A DNA stretch of 64,000 nt from Nocardioides humilatus (GCF_008373755.1 NZ_VUJV01000007.1:120690-184689); one strand, 5' to 3'. Shown: positions 42,298 through 51,561, numbered from the stretch's first letter. Notes: a model not told the origin generated them from the sequence alone. Program-made: numbers and translations.

Positions 42298-42615
42298 TCA
42301 GCCCCGGACGTCGCGTCGCTCTTGGAGACGTGCGCGGGCCTCAGACAGGTAGGTCAGACACGGGGCGTCAGCATCGGGGTGCTGGGACGTGAGGTGAAAG
42401 ATCCATCGATCCATCGCGGCCATGTAGCCGTTGTCCTCTCCCGACCGGCGTGTGCTCCAGGCGCGGGTGCCGGTCCCGGGCCGCGCGACCTCACAGTGCG
42501 TGCACGAAATCTTGTAGACATAGGAGTCGTCGGAGCCCACGTCGATGCGGACGACGGCCAGTGCTCCTGCCTCGACGCCGGCCTTCCTCTGTCGGGCGGA
42601 ACGGCTGGCGGGCAC
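42298..42615 (-). CDS. Small hypothetical protein with CxxC motif
   Basis: 105 residues from GTG 42615 (GAGG 5 bases upstream); a GTG at 42663 is in frame but has no ribosome site. Contains SCTHC (CxxC), then RWIFHLTSQHPDADAPCLTYL with His and Cys that could complete a small zinc site. No family recognised. It lies between the helicase and the fadE33 operon on the same strand, and could belong with the helicase. Confidence 0.5.
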   Translation of the reverse strand: MPASRSARQRKAGVEAGALAVVRIDVGSDDSYVYKISCTHCEVARPGTGTRAWSTRRSGEDNGYMAAMDRWIFHLTSQHPDADAPCLTYLSEARARLQERRDVRG

Positions 42616-42684
42616 AGCGACCTCGTTTCGTGCTGGGGATGACTGTCCCAGCCTAGACACCACTGAGGGTGCGCAGCGCTTCGC

Positions 42685-43668
42685 TCAGAGCTCGACGAGC
42701 GCCCGCTGCTGGTGGGGGGCACCGAACAGCACGCCGAGCGCATGGGCACGCTTGAAGACCAGGTGGGCGTCGTGCTCCCAGGTGATCGCGATGCCGCCGT
42801 GCAGCTGGATGCACTCACCGGCCAGGTGGGCGGCGGACTCGAGGGAGTACGACGCGGCGGTGCGGGTGAGCTCCTCGGCGTCGTCGGCGCCGGTGGCGAG
42901 CGCGTAGGCGGCGGCCCAGGAGGCCGAACGGCTGATCTCCACGCGGGCGAGCATGTCGGCCATCCGGTGCTTGAGCGCCTGGAACGAACCGATCGCGCGG
43001 CCGAACTGGACGCGCTCCTTGCTGTAGTCGACGGTCATCTGCAGGGCGCGGTCGCACAGGCCGACGGCGAGGACCGCGGCTGAGGCGGCGCCGACGAGCT
43101 CAGCCCGGGCCCGGGCGGCGACGCCGTCGCCGATGACGACAACGGTGGCAGCAGAGCGGTCGAGCGACCCGAGACGGATCGTCTGGTCCATCGACTCCGA
43201 CCAGGTCGCGGAGGCGCCCGTGAGCTCGACGAGGTCGTCCCCAACGATGGCCAGCACGATCGTGGCGTGGTCGGCGTCGAGCACCGGGCCGTCACCGAGG
43301 GCGATCGTGGCGATCTCGCCGGCGGCGATGCGGGGGAGCAGGCGGGACTTCGCGTCCTCAGTGCCACCGGCCAGCAGCGCCTCGGCGGCGATCACCGACG
43401 CGAGCAGGGGAGCCGGGGCGAGCGAGCGGCCCAGCTCTTCGAGCACGACCGCCGTCTCGAAGAAGGTGGCGCCGAAGCCGTCGTACTCCTCAGGGATGGC
43501 GAGGGCGGCGACGCCGACCTGCTCGCACAGCGTCGACCACAGCGCGGCGTCGTAGCCGGTGTCGGACTCGACGGCCGCGCGTACGGAGGCGGAGTCGGCC
43601 TGCTTCGTCAGCACCGCCCGGACCGTGGTGGCGAGCTCGGTCTGCTCCTCGCTCAGCGCGAAGTCCAC
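42685..43668 (-). CDS. fadE33: Acyl-CoA dehydrogenase subunit FadE33 (HIP catabolism)
   Basis: 327 residues, GTG start one base after the fadE32 stop. Acyl-CoA dehydrogenase fold: FALSEEQTELATTVR start, YSKERVQFGRAIGSFQALKHRMADM and ECIQLHGGIAITWEHDAHLVFKRA (FAD contacts). Shorter than single-subunit enzymes (about 380), as expected for the alpha-2-beta-2 steroid FadEs in which two different subunits share the FAD site. Last gene of fadD3-fadE31-fadE32-fadE33; counterpart by order is Rv3564. Confidence 0.85.
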   Translation of the reverse strand: MDFALSEEQTELATTVRAVLTKQADSASVRAAVESDTGYDAALWSTLCEQVGVAALAIPEEYDGFGATFFETAVVLEELGRSLAPAPLLASVIAAEALLAGGTEDAKSRLLPRIAAGEIATIALGDGPVLDADHATIVLAIVGDDLVELTGASATWSESMDQTIRLGSLDRSAATVVVIGDGVAARARAELVGAASAAVLAVGLCDRALQMTVDYSKERVQFGRAIGSFQALKHRMADMLARVEISRSASWAAAYALATGADDAEELTRTAASYSLESAAHLAGECIQLHGGIAITWEHDAHLVFKRAHALGVLFGAPHQQRALVEL

Positions 43669-43669
43669 G

Positions 43670-44560
43670 TCACGCCTCCACGAGCGAGTCGAGGATGCGC
43701 GCCCGGTGGAAGGCGGGCGTGCCCCAAGCGGTGACCAGAGCGCGGATCTTGTTGATCCAGATGCTGAGGTCGAACTCCTGGGTGTAGCCGATCGCCCCGT
43801 GGACCTGGAGGCCGGTGCGGGAGGCGAGGTAGGCGGCGTCGCCGCACATCACCTTGGCCGCCGACACGGCGCGCGGGGTCGGGTCGAGCGCCGCGCCGTA
43901 GACGAGCGGGCGGGCGAAGTCGAGCGCGATGCGTACGTCGGCCAGCTGGTGCTTGATCGCCTGGTAGCTGCCGATCTCCCGGCCGAACTGGCGGCGCTGC
44001 TTCACGTAGGTCACCGAGTCGGCCAGGACGCGCTCGCCCGCTCCCAGCAGCTGCGCAGCAGTCGCGAGGACGGCGAGATCGAAGGCGGCGTCCTCGGGAG
44101 CGGTGCCGCCGGCCTCGACATCGAACAGGTGGCGGGCGAGGTCGACCGAGCCGTGCTTCTCGCCCACGGTGGCCTCGGTGAGCCCGTCGGGGCCGGCGAG
44201 GTAGACGGTGTCGGCGACGTCGGCGTCGAGGGCGCGCGGCGCGTGCGGAGGTACGGCGACCGTGGCGATGCCCTCCACCTCGACCCCGAGCGCGGTCGGG
44301 AGGTAGGCGGCGGCCTCGACCCAAGGGCCGGGGACGGCGTGGCGACCGAGCGCCTCGAAGGCGAGGCAGACCTCGACCGGAGTGGCCTCGGTGGCGAGCA
44401 TGGTCAGGCCCTGCTCGGCGAGGCGCTCCCATAGCTTGAGTCCGGGGGCGTGGTCGCCCTCGGCCCAGGCGCGGGCGACCAGAGCCGTGTCGGCCGAGGA
44501 GAGCAGGCTGTCGAGCGAGTCGGCGAAGGCGCGCTGCTCGTCGGTGAGCTCGAAGTTCAT
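43670..44560 (-). CDS. fadE32: Acyl-CoA dehydrogenase subunit FadE32
   Basis: 296 residues from the ATG at 44560, overlapping fadE31 by 4 bases; a longer frame exists upstream inside fadE31. Motifs NFELTDEQRAFADSLDSLL, VKQRRQFGREIGSYQAIKHQLAD and TGLQVHGAIGYTQEFDLSIW. Truncated middle domain compared with canonical enzymes, as in heteromeric steroid FadEs. Reported for mycobacterial FadE31-FadE32: dehydrogenation of the methyl-oxo-octanedioyl-CoA that follows ring C opening. Name from gene order (Rv3563). Confidence 0.85.
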   Translation of the reverse strand: MNFELTDEQRAFADSLDSLLSSADTALVARAWAEGDHAPGLKLWERLAEQGLTMLATEATPVEVCLAFEALGRHAVPGPWVEAAAYLPTALGVEVEGIATVAVPPHAPRALDADVADTVYLAGPDGLTEATVGEKHGSVDLARHLFDVEAGGTAPEDAAFDLAVLATAAQLLGAGERVLADSVTYVKQRRQFGREIGSYQAIKHQLADVRIALDFARPLVYGAALDPTPRAVSAAKVMCGDAAYLASRTGLQVHGAIGYTQEFDLSIWINKIRALVTAWGTPAFHRARILDSLVEA

Positions 44561-45705
44561 CGCTGGGCTCCCTTGGGCTCGCGGGGCAGGCCGAGGATGC
44601 GCTCGGCGATGATGTTGCGCTGGATCTCGTTGGTGCCGGCGTAGATCGGGCCCGAGAGCGCGAACGTGTAGCCGTCGAGCCAGCGTGACTCGAGCTCGGC
44701 GTCGGGGCCGAGCAGGTCGAGCGCGGTCTCGTGGAGCGCGATGTCGAGCTCGCTCCACCACACCTTGTTGACCGAGCCGGCGGCCCCCATCTCGCCGCCC
44801 TCGGCGAGGCGGGAGACGGTGCCCCAGGTGTAGACCCGATAGGCCTCGGCCTTCAGCCAGGCGTCGACGACGCGGTCGCCCACGCGGGCGTCGGGGCGCT
44901 CGCGATAGAGGTCGACGAGGCGGTCAGCAGCCGCGCAGAAGCGGCCGGGGGAGCGCAGGGAGAGCCCGCGCTCGTTGCCCGCCGTACTCATGGCCACGCG
45001 CCAGCCGTCGCCCGGCGCGCCCAGCACGTCGGAGTCGGGGACGAAGACGTCGTCGTAGAAGACCTCGGCGAAACCGGCTTCGCCGTCGAGCTGCGCGATC
45101 GGCCGGACCGTGATGCCCTCCGCGTCCATCGGGAACAGGAAGTAGGTCAGCCCGGCGTGCTTCTGGGCGCTGGGGTCGCTCCGGAAGAGCCCGAAGCCCC
45201 AGTGGGCATAGGAAGCGCGCGAGCACCAGATCTTCTGGCCGTTGAGCACCCAGCCACCACGCTCGTCGTCACGACGGGCGGTCGACTTGAGCGAGGCGAG
45301 GTCGGACCCGGCCTCGGGCTCGGACCAGCATTGGGCCCAGACCTTCTCGCCGGACGCCATGGTCGGCAAGAAGCGGTCCTGCTGCTCCTTGGTGCCGTGG
45401 TCGAAGATGATCGGCGCGAGCAGGAAGATGCCGTTCTGAGAGACGCGGCCAGGGGCGCCGGCGCGGTAGTACTCCTCCTCGAAGATCACCCACTCGATGA
45501 GCGACGCCTCGCGGCCGTGATAGTCCTTCGGCCATGACACGACCGACCAACGGTCGGCGGTGAGCTTGGCCTCCCACTCCTGGTGGAGCCGCCAGCCCTC
45601 CGCGGTGTCCATCGAGGGGAGCGGCTCGCTCGGCACGTTGGCGGCCAGCCAGGCGCGGGCCTCGGCCTGGAAGGCGAGCTCGCTCTCGGTCAGTTGCAGA
45701 TCCAC
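44557..45705 (-). CDS. fadE31: Acyl-CoA dehydrogenase subunit FadE31
   Basis: 382 residues. Full-length acyl-CoA dehydrogenase sequence: WSVVSWPKDYHGREASLIEW, AQCWSEPEAGSDLASLKSTA, WVLNGQKIWCSRASYAHWG, and the end YAGTNEIQRNIIAERILGLP. The catalytic Glu lies on one subunit of the heteromer. Overlaps fadD3 by 1 base and fadE32 by 4. Counterpart Rv3562. Confidence 0.87.
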   Translation of the reverse strand: MDLQLTESELAFQAEARAWLAANVPSEPLPSMDTAEGWRLHQEWEAKLTADRWSVVSWPKDYHGREASLIEWVIFEEEYYRAGAPGRVSQNGIFLLAPIIFDHGTKEQQDRFLPTMASGEKVWAQCWSEPEAGSDLASLKSTARRDDERGGWVLNGQKIWCSRASYAHWGFGLFRSDPSAQKHAGLTYFLFPMDAEGITVRPIAQLDGEAGFAEVFYDDVFVPDSDVLGAPGDGWRVAMSTAGNERGLSLRSPGRFCAAADRLVDLYRERPDARVGDRVVDAWLKAEAYRVYTWGTVSRLAEGGEMGAAGSVNKVWWSELDIALHETALDLLGPDAELESRWLDGYTFALSGPIYAGTNEIQRNIIAERILGLPREPKGAQR

Positions 45706-47207
45706 TAGTTCCTCAACTCATTCTTCAGGACCTTGCCGGACAGGTTGCGGGGGAGCACGTCGACGTGCTCGACGAGGCGGGGCACCTTGAAGTTGGCCAG
45801 CCGCTCCTTGGCGAACGCGATGACGTCCGCCTCGGCGGCAGAGCCGACGACGTAGGCCTTGCCGATCTCGCCCATCCGCTCGTCGGGAACGCCGACGACG
45901 GCCACGTCGTTGACGCCGTCCATCCGCATGAGCGCCTGCTCGACCTCGGCGGGATAGACGTTGAAACCGCCGGAGATGTACATGTCCTTGAGCCGGTCGG
46001 TGATCCGGAGGTTGCCCCGCTCGTCCATGACCCCGACGTCGCCGGTGTGCAGCCAGCCGTCCGCGTCGATCGCCTCGGCGGTCGCCGCCGGGTCGTCGAG
46101 GTAGCCGAGCATCACGTAGTCGCCCTTGACCAGCAGTTCGCCCGCCTCGCCGGCCGGGCCGTCGATGCGGATCTCCATGCCGGGGACGGCACGGCCGCAG
46201 GTGGTGGCGACGATCTCGGCGGAGTCGTCCTCGCGGCACATCGTCACGACGACTGCCTCGGTCATGCCGAAGGCGGTGACGACGTGGTCGATGGCCAGCT
46301 CGTCACGCATCCGCTCGATGAGCACGACAGGTACGACGGCCGCGCCCGTCACCGCGAGCCGCAGCGACGAGAGATCGCGCTCCTCGCGGCCCGGCGCGGA
46401 CAGCAGCGACTGGTAGATCGTGGGGGCACCGGGCAGCAGGGTGATCCGCTCGGTCTCGATGATCCGCATCGTCTCGTCGAGGTCGAAGGTCGCGAGCGGG
46501 TAGAGCGTCGCGCCCGTCAGCAGGCCGACGATGATGCCGATCTTGTAGCCGAAGGAGTGGAAGAACGGGTTGATCACGAGGTAGCGGTCATCAGGCGTGA
46601 CGCCGCCCAACTCGGCCCAGGCGCGAGCGACCCCGATGCTCTGGCGGTGGGCGCTCATCGCGCCCTTCGGACGACCGGTCGTGCCGGAGGTGAAGAGGAT
46701 GTCGGCGACGTCGTCGGGGGTGACCGCGTCGGCACGGGCCTCGGTCTCCTCCACGGTCGCCTCGCGGACGTGGCGCTCCTCGCCGCGGTGGTCGAGTGAC
46801 AGGGTGGCCAGGTTGCCGAGCACGCGCACGGAGGCGATCTCGCTCGCCGCGCGCAGCTCCTCGAACTGCTTCCGGCCGAGGAACCCGTCGGCGACCATGA
46901 CGGTCGTCGCACCGGTGCGGTCGATCAGCTCGGCGACCTCGTGCCCGGTGTAGCGGGAGTTGGCGGGGATCAGGGTCGCGCCTGCGTAGGTCGTCGCCAG
47001 CGCGGCGATGACCCACTCGATGCTGTTGGGACCCCACACGACCACCCGCTCGCCGGCGGCGAGGCCGTGGCCGATGTAGCGCCGGGCCAGCTCGCGGACC
47101 TCCCCGAGCAGCTGGGCATAGGTGACGGTGCGGTTGCCCTCGACGAAGGCAGGCTGGTCGCCGTACCTCTCCGCGGCAGCGCGCAGGATCGCCGGAATCG
47201 TGTCCAC
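45705..47207 (-). CDS. fadD3: HIP-CoA synthetase FadD3
   Basis: 500 residues, adenylate-forming family. P-loop SGTTGRPKG (174-182), GWLHTGDVG, DRLKDMYISGGFNVYPAEVE hinge and the C-terminal catalytic Lys in LSGKVLKNE (about 492). Activates HIP, the bicyclic propionate left by HsaD, to its CoA thioester with ATP, the entry to ring C/D catabolism. First gene of a leftward operon; its start is 40 bases from fadE30 across a shared palindrome. Assignment by family and exact synteny with Rv3561. Confidence 0.92.
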   Translation of the reverse strand: MDTIPAILRAAAERYGDQPAFVEGNRTVTYAQLLGEVRELARRYIGHGLAAGERVVVWGPNSIEWVIAALATTYAGATLIPANSRYTGHEVAELIDRTGATTVMVADGFLGRKQFEELRAASEIASVRVLGNLATLSLDHRGEERHVREATVEETEARADAVTPDDVADILFTSGTTGRPKGAMSAHRQSIGVARAWAELGGVTPDDRYLVINPFFHSFGYKIGIIVGLLTGATLYPLATFDLDETMRIIETERITLLPGAPTIYQSLLSAPGREERDLSSLRLAVTGAAVVPVVLIERMRDELAIDHVVTAFGMTEAVVVTMCREDDSAEIVATTCGRAVPGMEIRIDGPAGEAGELLVKGDYVMLGYLDDPAATAEAIDADGWLHTGDVGVMDERGNLRITDRLKDMYISGGFNVYPAEVEQALMRMDGVNDVAVVGVPDERMGEIGKAYVVGSAAEADVIAFAKERLANFKVPRLVEHVDVLPRNLSGKVLKNELRN

Positions 47208-47212
47208 GACAA

Positions 47213-47242
47213 CACCCTACCAAGCATTTGCTTGGTATGGTG
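47213..47242. promoter_or_regulatory. KstR2-like palindromic operator, fadD3/fadE30
   Basis: Core TACCAAGCATTTGCTTGGTA (47218-47237), extending outward as CACCC...GGTG with one mismatch: 14-base arms around TT. Fills most of the 40 bases between the two divergent start codons. The half-sites ACCAAG and CTTGGT fit the published KstR2 halves AnCAAG/CTTGnT, but are 6 bases apart rather than 2. The same sequence recurs at 58303-58332. Confidence 0.75.
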
Positions 47243-47247
47243 ACGAC

Positions 47248-48462
47248 ATGGACCTGACCGAGAGCGCCGAGGACCGCGCCTTCCGCGACGAGGTGCGCAC
47301 CTGGCTGGGCGACCACCTGGTCGGCGAGTGGCGCGAGCTGAGCGGCCTGGGCGGTCCCGGGCGCGACCACGAGGCGTTCGAGGAGCGGCTGGCCTGGAAC
47401 CAGCTGCTCGCCGAGCACCGCTGGACCTGCGTCGGCTGGCCGGAGGAGTACGGCGGCCGCGGCCTGTCGCTGTGGCAGCAGGTGATCTTCCACGAGGAAT
47501 ATGCCCGCGCCGACGCTCCCCACGACGTCAACCACCTCGGCGAGACGCTGCTCGGTCCGACGCTCATCGCCTTCGGCTCCGACGAGCAGAAGCGGCGCTT
47601 CCTCCCGCCGATCCGCGAGGTCACCGAGCTGTGGGCGCAGGGCTACTCCGAGCCCAACGCCGGCTCCGACCTGGCCAACGTGCAGACGAAGGCGCGCCTC
47701 GACGGCGACCAGTGGGTCATCGACGGCCAGAAGGTATGGACCTCCAACGCCCACGTCTCCGACTGGTGCTTCGTCATCGCGCGCACCGAGCCGGGATCAA
47801 GCCGTCACCACGGTCTCTCCTTCCTCCTCGTCCCGCTCGAGCAGGAGGGCGTGGAGATCCGGCCCATCGAGCAGCTCACGAGCGGCTCGGAGTTCAACGA
47901 GGTCTTCTTCACCGGCGCCCGCACGGCCGCCGACCTCGTCGTCGGCGAGCCCGGCAAGGGCTGGGGCGTCGCGATGGGCCTGCTCGGCTTCGAGCGCGGT
48001 GTGTCGACGCTGGGCCAGACCGTCGGCTTCGCCCGCGAGCTGGAGACGGTCATCGCCCGCGCCAAGACCAACGGCAGCATCGACGACCCGGTCGTCCGCG
48101 ACCGGCTCGCGCAGCTCAAGGTCGAGCTGAGCGCGATCCGCAGCTTCGCGCTGCGCGCGCTCGCCCTGGTCGAGGGCGGTCAGGACTCCGCCGCCGGCGG
48201 GGGAGCGGGCTCGATCTTCAAGCTGGCGTGGGCCAACTGGCACCGCAAGCTGGGCGAGGTCGCGATGGACGTCGCAGGCCCGGCCGGCCTGCTGACCCGC
48301 GGCACCCGTTCCGATTCAGGGGGCGCGTACGAGCTCGACGAGCACCAGCGGCTCTTCCTCTTCTCCCGCTCCGACACGATCTACGGCGGCAGCGACGAGG
48401 TCCAGAAGAACATCCTCGCCGAGCGTGTGCTCGGCCTTCCGCGTGAACCCAAGGGAGCCTGA
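47248..48462 (+). CDS. fadE30: Acyl-CoA dehydrogenase FadE30
   Basis: 404 residues from ATG 47248; the frame runs further upstream but through the fadD3 start and the palindrome. Motifs TCVGWPEEYGGRGLSLWQQV, AQGYSEPNAGSDLANVQTKA, WVIDGQKVWTSNAHVSDW and the end DTIYGGSDEVQKNILAERVL. Thought to dehydrogenate 5-hydroxy-HIP-CoA, the first beta-oxidation step on the ring C/D remnant. First of fadE30-SDR-kstR2-fadA6, the order of Rv3560c-Rv3556c. Confidence 0.9.
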   Translation: MDLTESAEDRAFRDEVRTWLGDHLVGEWRELSGLGGPGRDHEAFEERLAWNQLLAEHRWTCVGWPEEYGGRGLSLWQQVIFHEEYARADAPHDVNHLGETLLGPTLIAFGSDEQKRRFLPPIREVTELWAQGYSEPNAGSDLANVQTKARLDGDQWVIDGQKVWTSNAHVSDWCFVIARTEPGSSRHHGLSFLLVPLEQEGVEIRPIEQLTSGSEFNEVFFTGARTAADLVVGEPGKGWGVAMGLLGFERGVSTLGQTVGFARELETVIARAKTNGSIDDPVVRDRLAQLKVELSAIRSFALRALALVEGGQDSAAGGGAGSIFKLAWANWHRKLGEVAMDVAGPAGLLTRGTRSDSGGAYELDEHQRLFLFSRSDTIYGGSDEVQKNILAERVLGLPREPKGA

Positions 48463-49266
48463 ATGACCACGACGCGCGCTGAGCAGCCGACCCCCGACTA
48501 CGTGCCGGGCCACGGCCTGCTCAAGGACAAGGTGGTCGTCGTGACCGCTGCCGCGGGAGCCGGCATCGGTGCCTCCGTGGTGAAGCGGGTGCTGGAGGAG
48601 GGCGCCAAGGCGGTCGTCTTCAGCGACACCCACGAGCGTCGCCTGAAGGAAGCCGAGGAGGCGCTCGGTGCCGAGTTCGGAGCCGACCGGGTCCGCCAGC
48701 TGGTCTGCGATGTCACCGACGAGGCGCAGGTCGGGGCTCTGCTCGACGCGGCCGAGGAGTTCGGCGGCGTCGACATCATGATCAACAACGCCGGCCTCGG
48801 CGGCACCGCGAGCGTGCTCGACATGACCGACGACGAGTGGTCGAGGGTCCTCGACATCACGCTGACCGGCACGTTCCGCTGCGTCCGTGCCGCGGGCAAC
48901 CGGATGGTCGCTGCGGGCAAGAAGGGCGTCATCATCAACAACGCCTCGGTCATCGGTTGGCGGGCGCAGGAGGGCCAGGCCCACTACGCCGCAGCCAAGG
49001 CCGGGGTGATGGCGCTGACCCGCTGCTCCGCCATCGACCTCGCGCCGCACGGCATCCGCGTCAACGCGGTCTCGCCGAGCCTCGCAATGCACCCGTTCCT
49101 GGAGAAGGTGACCTCGCCCGAGCTGCTCGAGGAGCTCAAGCAGCGGGAGGCCTTCGGGCGCGCCGCCGCTCCGTGGGAGGTTGCCAACGTGATGGTCTTC
49201 TTGGCGAGCGGCTACTCGTCGTACCTGACCGGTGAGGTGATCAGTGTCAGCAGTCAGCACGCCTGA
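48463..49266 (+). CDS. Short-chain dehydrogenase of the HIP pathway (Rv3559c/IpdF-type)
   Basis: 267 residues; ATG directly abuts the fadE30 stop. SDR motifs: VVVTAAAGAGIGASVVKRVL (the usual TGxxxGIG altered to TAAAGAGIG), NNAG, Ser in IINNASVIGW, and Y-x3-K in AHYAAAKAG. Oxidises or reduces a ring hydroxyl of HIP-CoA intermediates; the orthologue is called IpdF in some work. Its last 23 bases overlap kstR2. Confidence 0.85.
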   Translation: MTTTRAEQPTPDYVPGHGLLKDKVVVVTAAAGAGIGASVVKRVLEEGAKAVVFSDTHERRLKEAEEALGAEFGADRVRQLVCDVTDEAQVGALLDAAEEFGGVDIMINNAGLGGTASVLDMTDDEWSRVLDITLTGTFRCVRAAGNRMVAAGKKGVIINNASVIGWRAQEGQAHYAAAKAGVMALTRCSAIDLAPHGIRVNAVSPSLAMHPFLEKVTSPELLEELKQREAFGRAAAPWEVANVMVFLASGYSSYLTGEVISVSSQHA

Positions 49267-49849
49267 GGCCAAGAACGAGCCGAGCCGTCGCGAGCAGCTG
49301 CTCACGATCGCCGCGCAGCTCTTCGCCGAGAAGGGCTTCCGCAACACGACGGTGCGCGACATCGCCGACGCCGCGGGCATCCTGTCCGGCAGCCTCTACC
49401 ACCACTTCGACTCCAAGGAGTCGATGGTCGACGAGATCTTGTCGACCTTCCAGGAGGCGCTGTTCGCGCAATACGACGACATCCTCGCGAGCGACGACAA
49501 CGCGCGCTCCAAGCTCGAGCGCGCCGTCCGGGTGTCGTTCGAGGCCATCGAGGAGCACGGGCCCGAGGTGGCGATCTACCAGAACGACGCCGACTATCTC
49601 GTGACCTTCGAGCGGTTCGGCTACCTCGCCGACCGCAACACCCAGTCCCGGCAGGTCTGGCTCACGCTGCTGGAGGAAGGCGTGCGCACCGGCGCGCTCC
49701 GCCCCGACCTCGACGTGACCCTCACCTACCGCTTCATCCGCGACACCGTGTGGGTCGCCGTGCGTTGGTACCGCCCCGGCGGTCAGCACGACCACACCGA
49801 GGTCGCCGACCAGTACGTCCGCATTCTCCTCGATGGGATCTCCTCATGA
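49244..49849 (+). CDS. kstR2: TetR-family repressor KstR2
   Basis: 201 residues from a GTG inside the end of the SDR gene. Helix-turn-helix EQLLTIAAQLFAEKGFRNTTVRDIADAAGILSGSLYHHF (about 17-56), then a KstR2-like effector domain (WVAVRWYRPGGQHDHTEVADQYVRILLDG). KstR2 represses the HIP genes and is released by HIP-CoA. Being inside its own regulon means autoregulation through the palindrome at 47213-47242. The position between SDR and fadA6 equals Rv3557c. Confidence 0.9.
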   Translation: MSAVSTPEAKNEPSRREQLLTIAAQLFAEKGFRNTTVRDIADAAGILSGSLYHHFDSKESMVDEILSTFQEALFAQYDDILASDDNARSKLERAVRVSFEAIEEHGPEVAIYQNDADYLVTFERFGYLADRNTQSRQVWLTLLEEGVRTGALRPDLDVTLTYRFIRDTVWVAVRWYRPGGQHDHTEVADQYVRILLDGISS

Positions 49850-51024
49850 GCCAGCAGAACAACCAGGCATTCATCGTCGACGCCGTCCGCACGCCCGTCG
49901 GCAAGCGCCGCGGCTCGCTCGCGAGCATGCACTCCGCCGACCTCGGCGCCCACGTCTTGTCGGCCCTGATGGACCGCACGGGCGTCGACCCGGGTGCCGT
50001 CGACGACGTGATCATGGGGTGCTGCGACACGATCGGCTCGCAGGCCGGCGACGTCGCCCGTACGGCGTGGCTGGTCGCCGGTCTTCCCGACCACGTGCCC
50101 GGCGTGACCATCGACCGCCAGTGCGGGTCGTCGCAGCAGGCCGTGCACTTCGCCGCGCAGGGCGTCATGTCCGGCACCCAGGACCTGGTGGTCGCCGGCG
50201 GCCTGCAGAACATGTCGGCCATCCCGATCTCGGCCGCCATGCTGGTGGCCGACCAGTACGGCTTCACGACGCCCTTCGCCGAGTCGCCCGGTTGGGTGAA
50301 GCGCTACGGCGACGTCGAGGTGTCGCAGTTCAACTCCGCCGAGATGATCGCCGAGAAGTGGAACATCAGCCGGGAGCGGATGGAGGAGTTCGCGCTCGCC
50401 TCGCACACCCGCGCCAAGACCGCGATCGCCGAAGGCCGCTTCGACAACGAGATCGCCCCGGTGACCCTCGCCGACGGCACCGTCTTCACCACCGACGAGT
50501 GCCCTCGGGAGACGTCGCTGGAGAAGATGGCCGAGCTGCAGACCCTCGCGCCCGGAGGCCGGATCACCGCCGGTGTCGCCTCGCAGATCTGCGACGGTTC
50601 CTCGGCCATGCTGATCGCCTCCGAGGCAGCCGTGAAGACCCACGGCCTCACCCCGCGTGCCCGCATCCACCACCTCTCCGTCCGCGGCGACGACCCGATC
50701 TGGATGCTCACCGGCCCGATCCGGGCGACCCGGCACGCGCTGGAGAAGACCGGCATGTCCGTCGACGACATCGACCTCTTCGAGTGCAACGAGGCCTTCG
50801 CCTCCGTCGTCCTCGCCTGGTCCGACGAGCTCGGAATCCCGCTCGACAAGGTCAACGTCAACGGCGGCGGCATTGCGCTGGGCCACCCGATCGGTGCCAC
50901 CGGCACCCGCATCATGTCCACGATGCTCAACGAGCTCGAGCGCACCGGCGGCCGCTACGCCTTGCAGACCATGTGCGAGGGCGGTGGCCAGGCCAACGTG
51001 ACGATCATCGAGCGGTTGGGCTGA
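49846..51024 (+). CDS. fadA6: Thiolase FadA6
   Basis: 392 residues; ATG overlaps the kstR2 stop by 4. Thiolase triad visible: nucleophile Cys 93 in IDRQCGSSQQAV, His 347 in GGIALGHPIGATG, Cys 377 in MCEGGGQANV. Cleaves the beta-keto acyl-CoA formed after ring C opening, releasing acetyl-CoA. Last gene of the rightward operon; a CCGGC-GTTT-GCCGG hairpin follows at 51029-51042. Confidence 0.92.
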   Translation: MSQQNNQAFIVDAVRTPVGKRRGSLASMHSADLGAHVLSALMDRTGVDPGAVDDVIMGCCDTIGSQAGDVARTAWLVAGLPDHVPGVTIDRQCGSSQQAVHFAAQGVMSGTQDLVVAGGLQNMSAIPISAAMLVADQYGFTTPFAESPGWVKRYGDVEVSQFNSAEMIAEKWNISRERMEEFALASHTRAKTAIAEGRFDNEIAPVTLADGTVFTTDECPRETSLEKMAELQTLAPGGRITAGVASQICDGSSAMLIASEAAVKTHGLTPRARIHHLSVRGDDPIWMLTGPIRATRHALEKTGMSVDDIDLFECNEAFASVVLAWSDELGIPLDKVNVNGGGIALGHPIGATGTRIMSTMLNELERTGGRYALQTMCEGGGQANVTIIERLG

Positions 51025-51028
51025 GGGC

Positions 51029-51042
51029 CCGGCGTTTGCCGG
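51029..51042 (+). terminator. Short GC hairpin after fadA6
   Basis: CCGGC-GTTT-GCCGG five bases after the fadA6 stop, with no T-run. Its 3' arm runs into GGAGG (51041-51045), the ribosome site of the next gene, so it could be a weak terminator or a hairpin that covers that site. Confidence 0.35.
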
Positions 51043-51053
51043 AGGATGTCCCC

Positions 51054-51494
51054 ATGAAGCCCCCGAGGACGAACGGCGCCATGCTCCTGGCGCTCGTGGC
51101 GGTTCTCTCGTTGGCCGGATGCGCTCATGAGAACGACGAGCGTGACGAGCAGCGCGAGACCGAACGCGGGACCAGCCTGACGATCACGACACGGCAGACC
51201 ATCGGCGACGTCATGTACATCGAGGGCGCCGTGCCGGACATCGTCGTGGAGTCGGCCGATGGGACGACCGTGCGGCCGACCCGCCAGCGCCGTGACATGT
51301 GGATCTGGGACGGCCTGACGCCCGGCACCTACACGCTTCGCGCCGGACTTCGCCCTTGTGGTGGCAACTGCGGATCCCTCGACCGCGTGACCGACAAGTG
51401 CAGGGGCGACTACGAGGTGGAGGGAGAGGTTCGGCTCCACGTGCATCTTGAGGCCGGACGTCCGTGCGAGATCGAAGAGGCGGCGGATCGCTAG
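51054..51494 (+). CDS. Small lipoprotein of unknown function
   Basis: 146 residues; ATG 8 bases after GGAGG. Signal ends at VLSLAGCAHEND, a clear lipobox. Mature part is charged, with a beta-sandwich-like region (TYTLRAGLRPCGGNC) and four further cysteines (CGGNC, DKCRGD, GRPCEIEE) likely paired outside the cell. No family recognised. It breaks the steroid synteny after fadA6. Confidence 0.65.
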   Translation: MKPPRTNGAMLLALVAVLSLAGCAHENDERDEQRETERGTSLTITTRQTIGDVMYIEGAVPDIVVESADGTTVRPTRQRRDMWIWDGLTPGTYTLRAGLRPCGGNCGSLDRVTDKCRGDYEVEGEVRLHVHLEAGRPCEIEEAADR

Positions 51495-51561
51495 ATCGCC
51501 CATTCCTACGGGCGTCTGCTCATCCTGCGTGGGGTTCTGCCGATGGAGAAGTGCACAGCCA

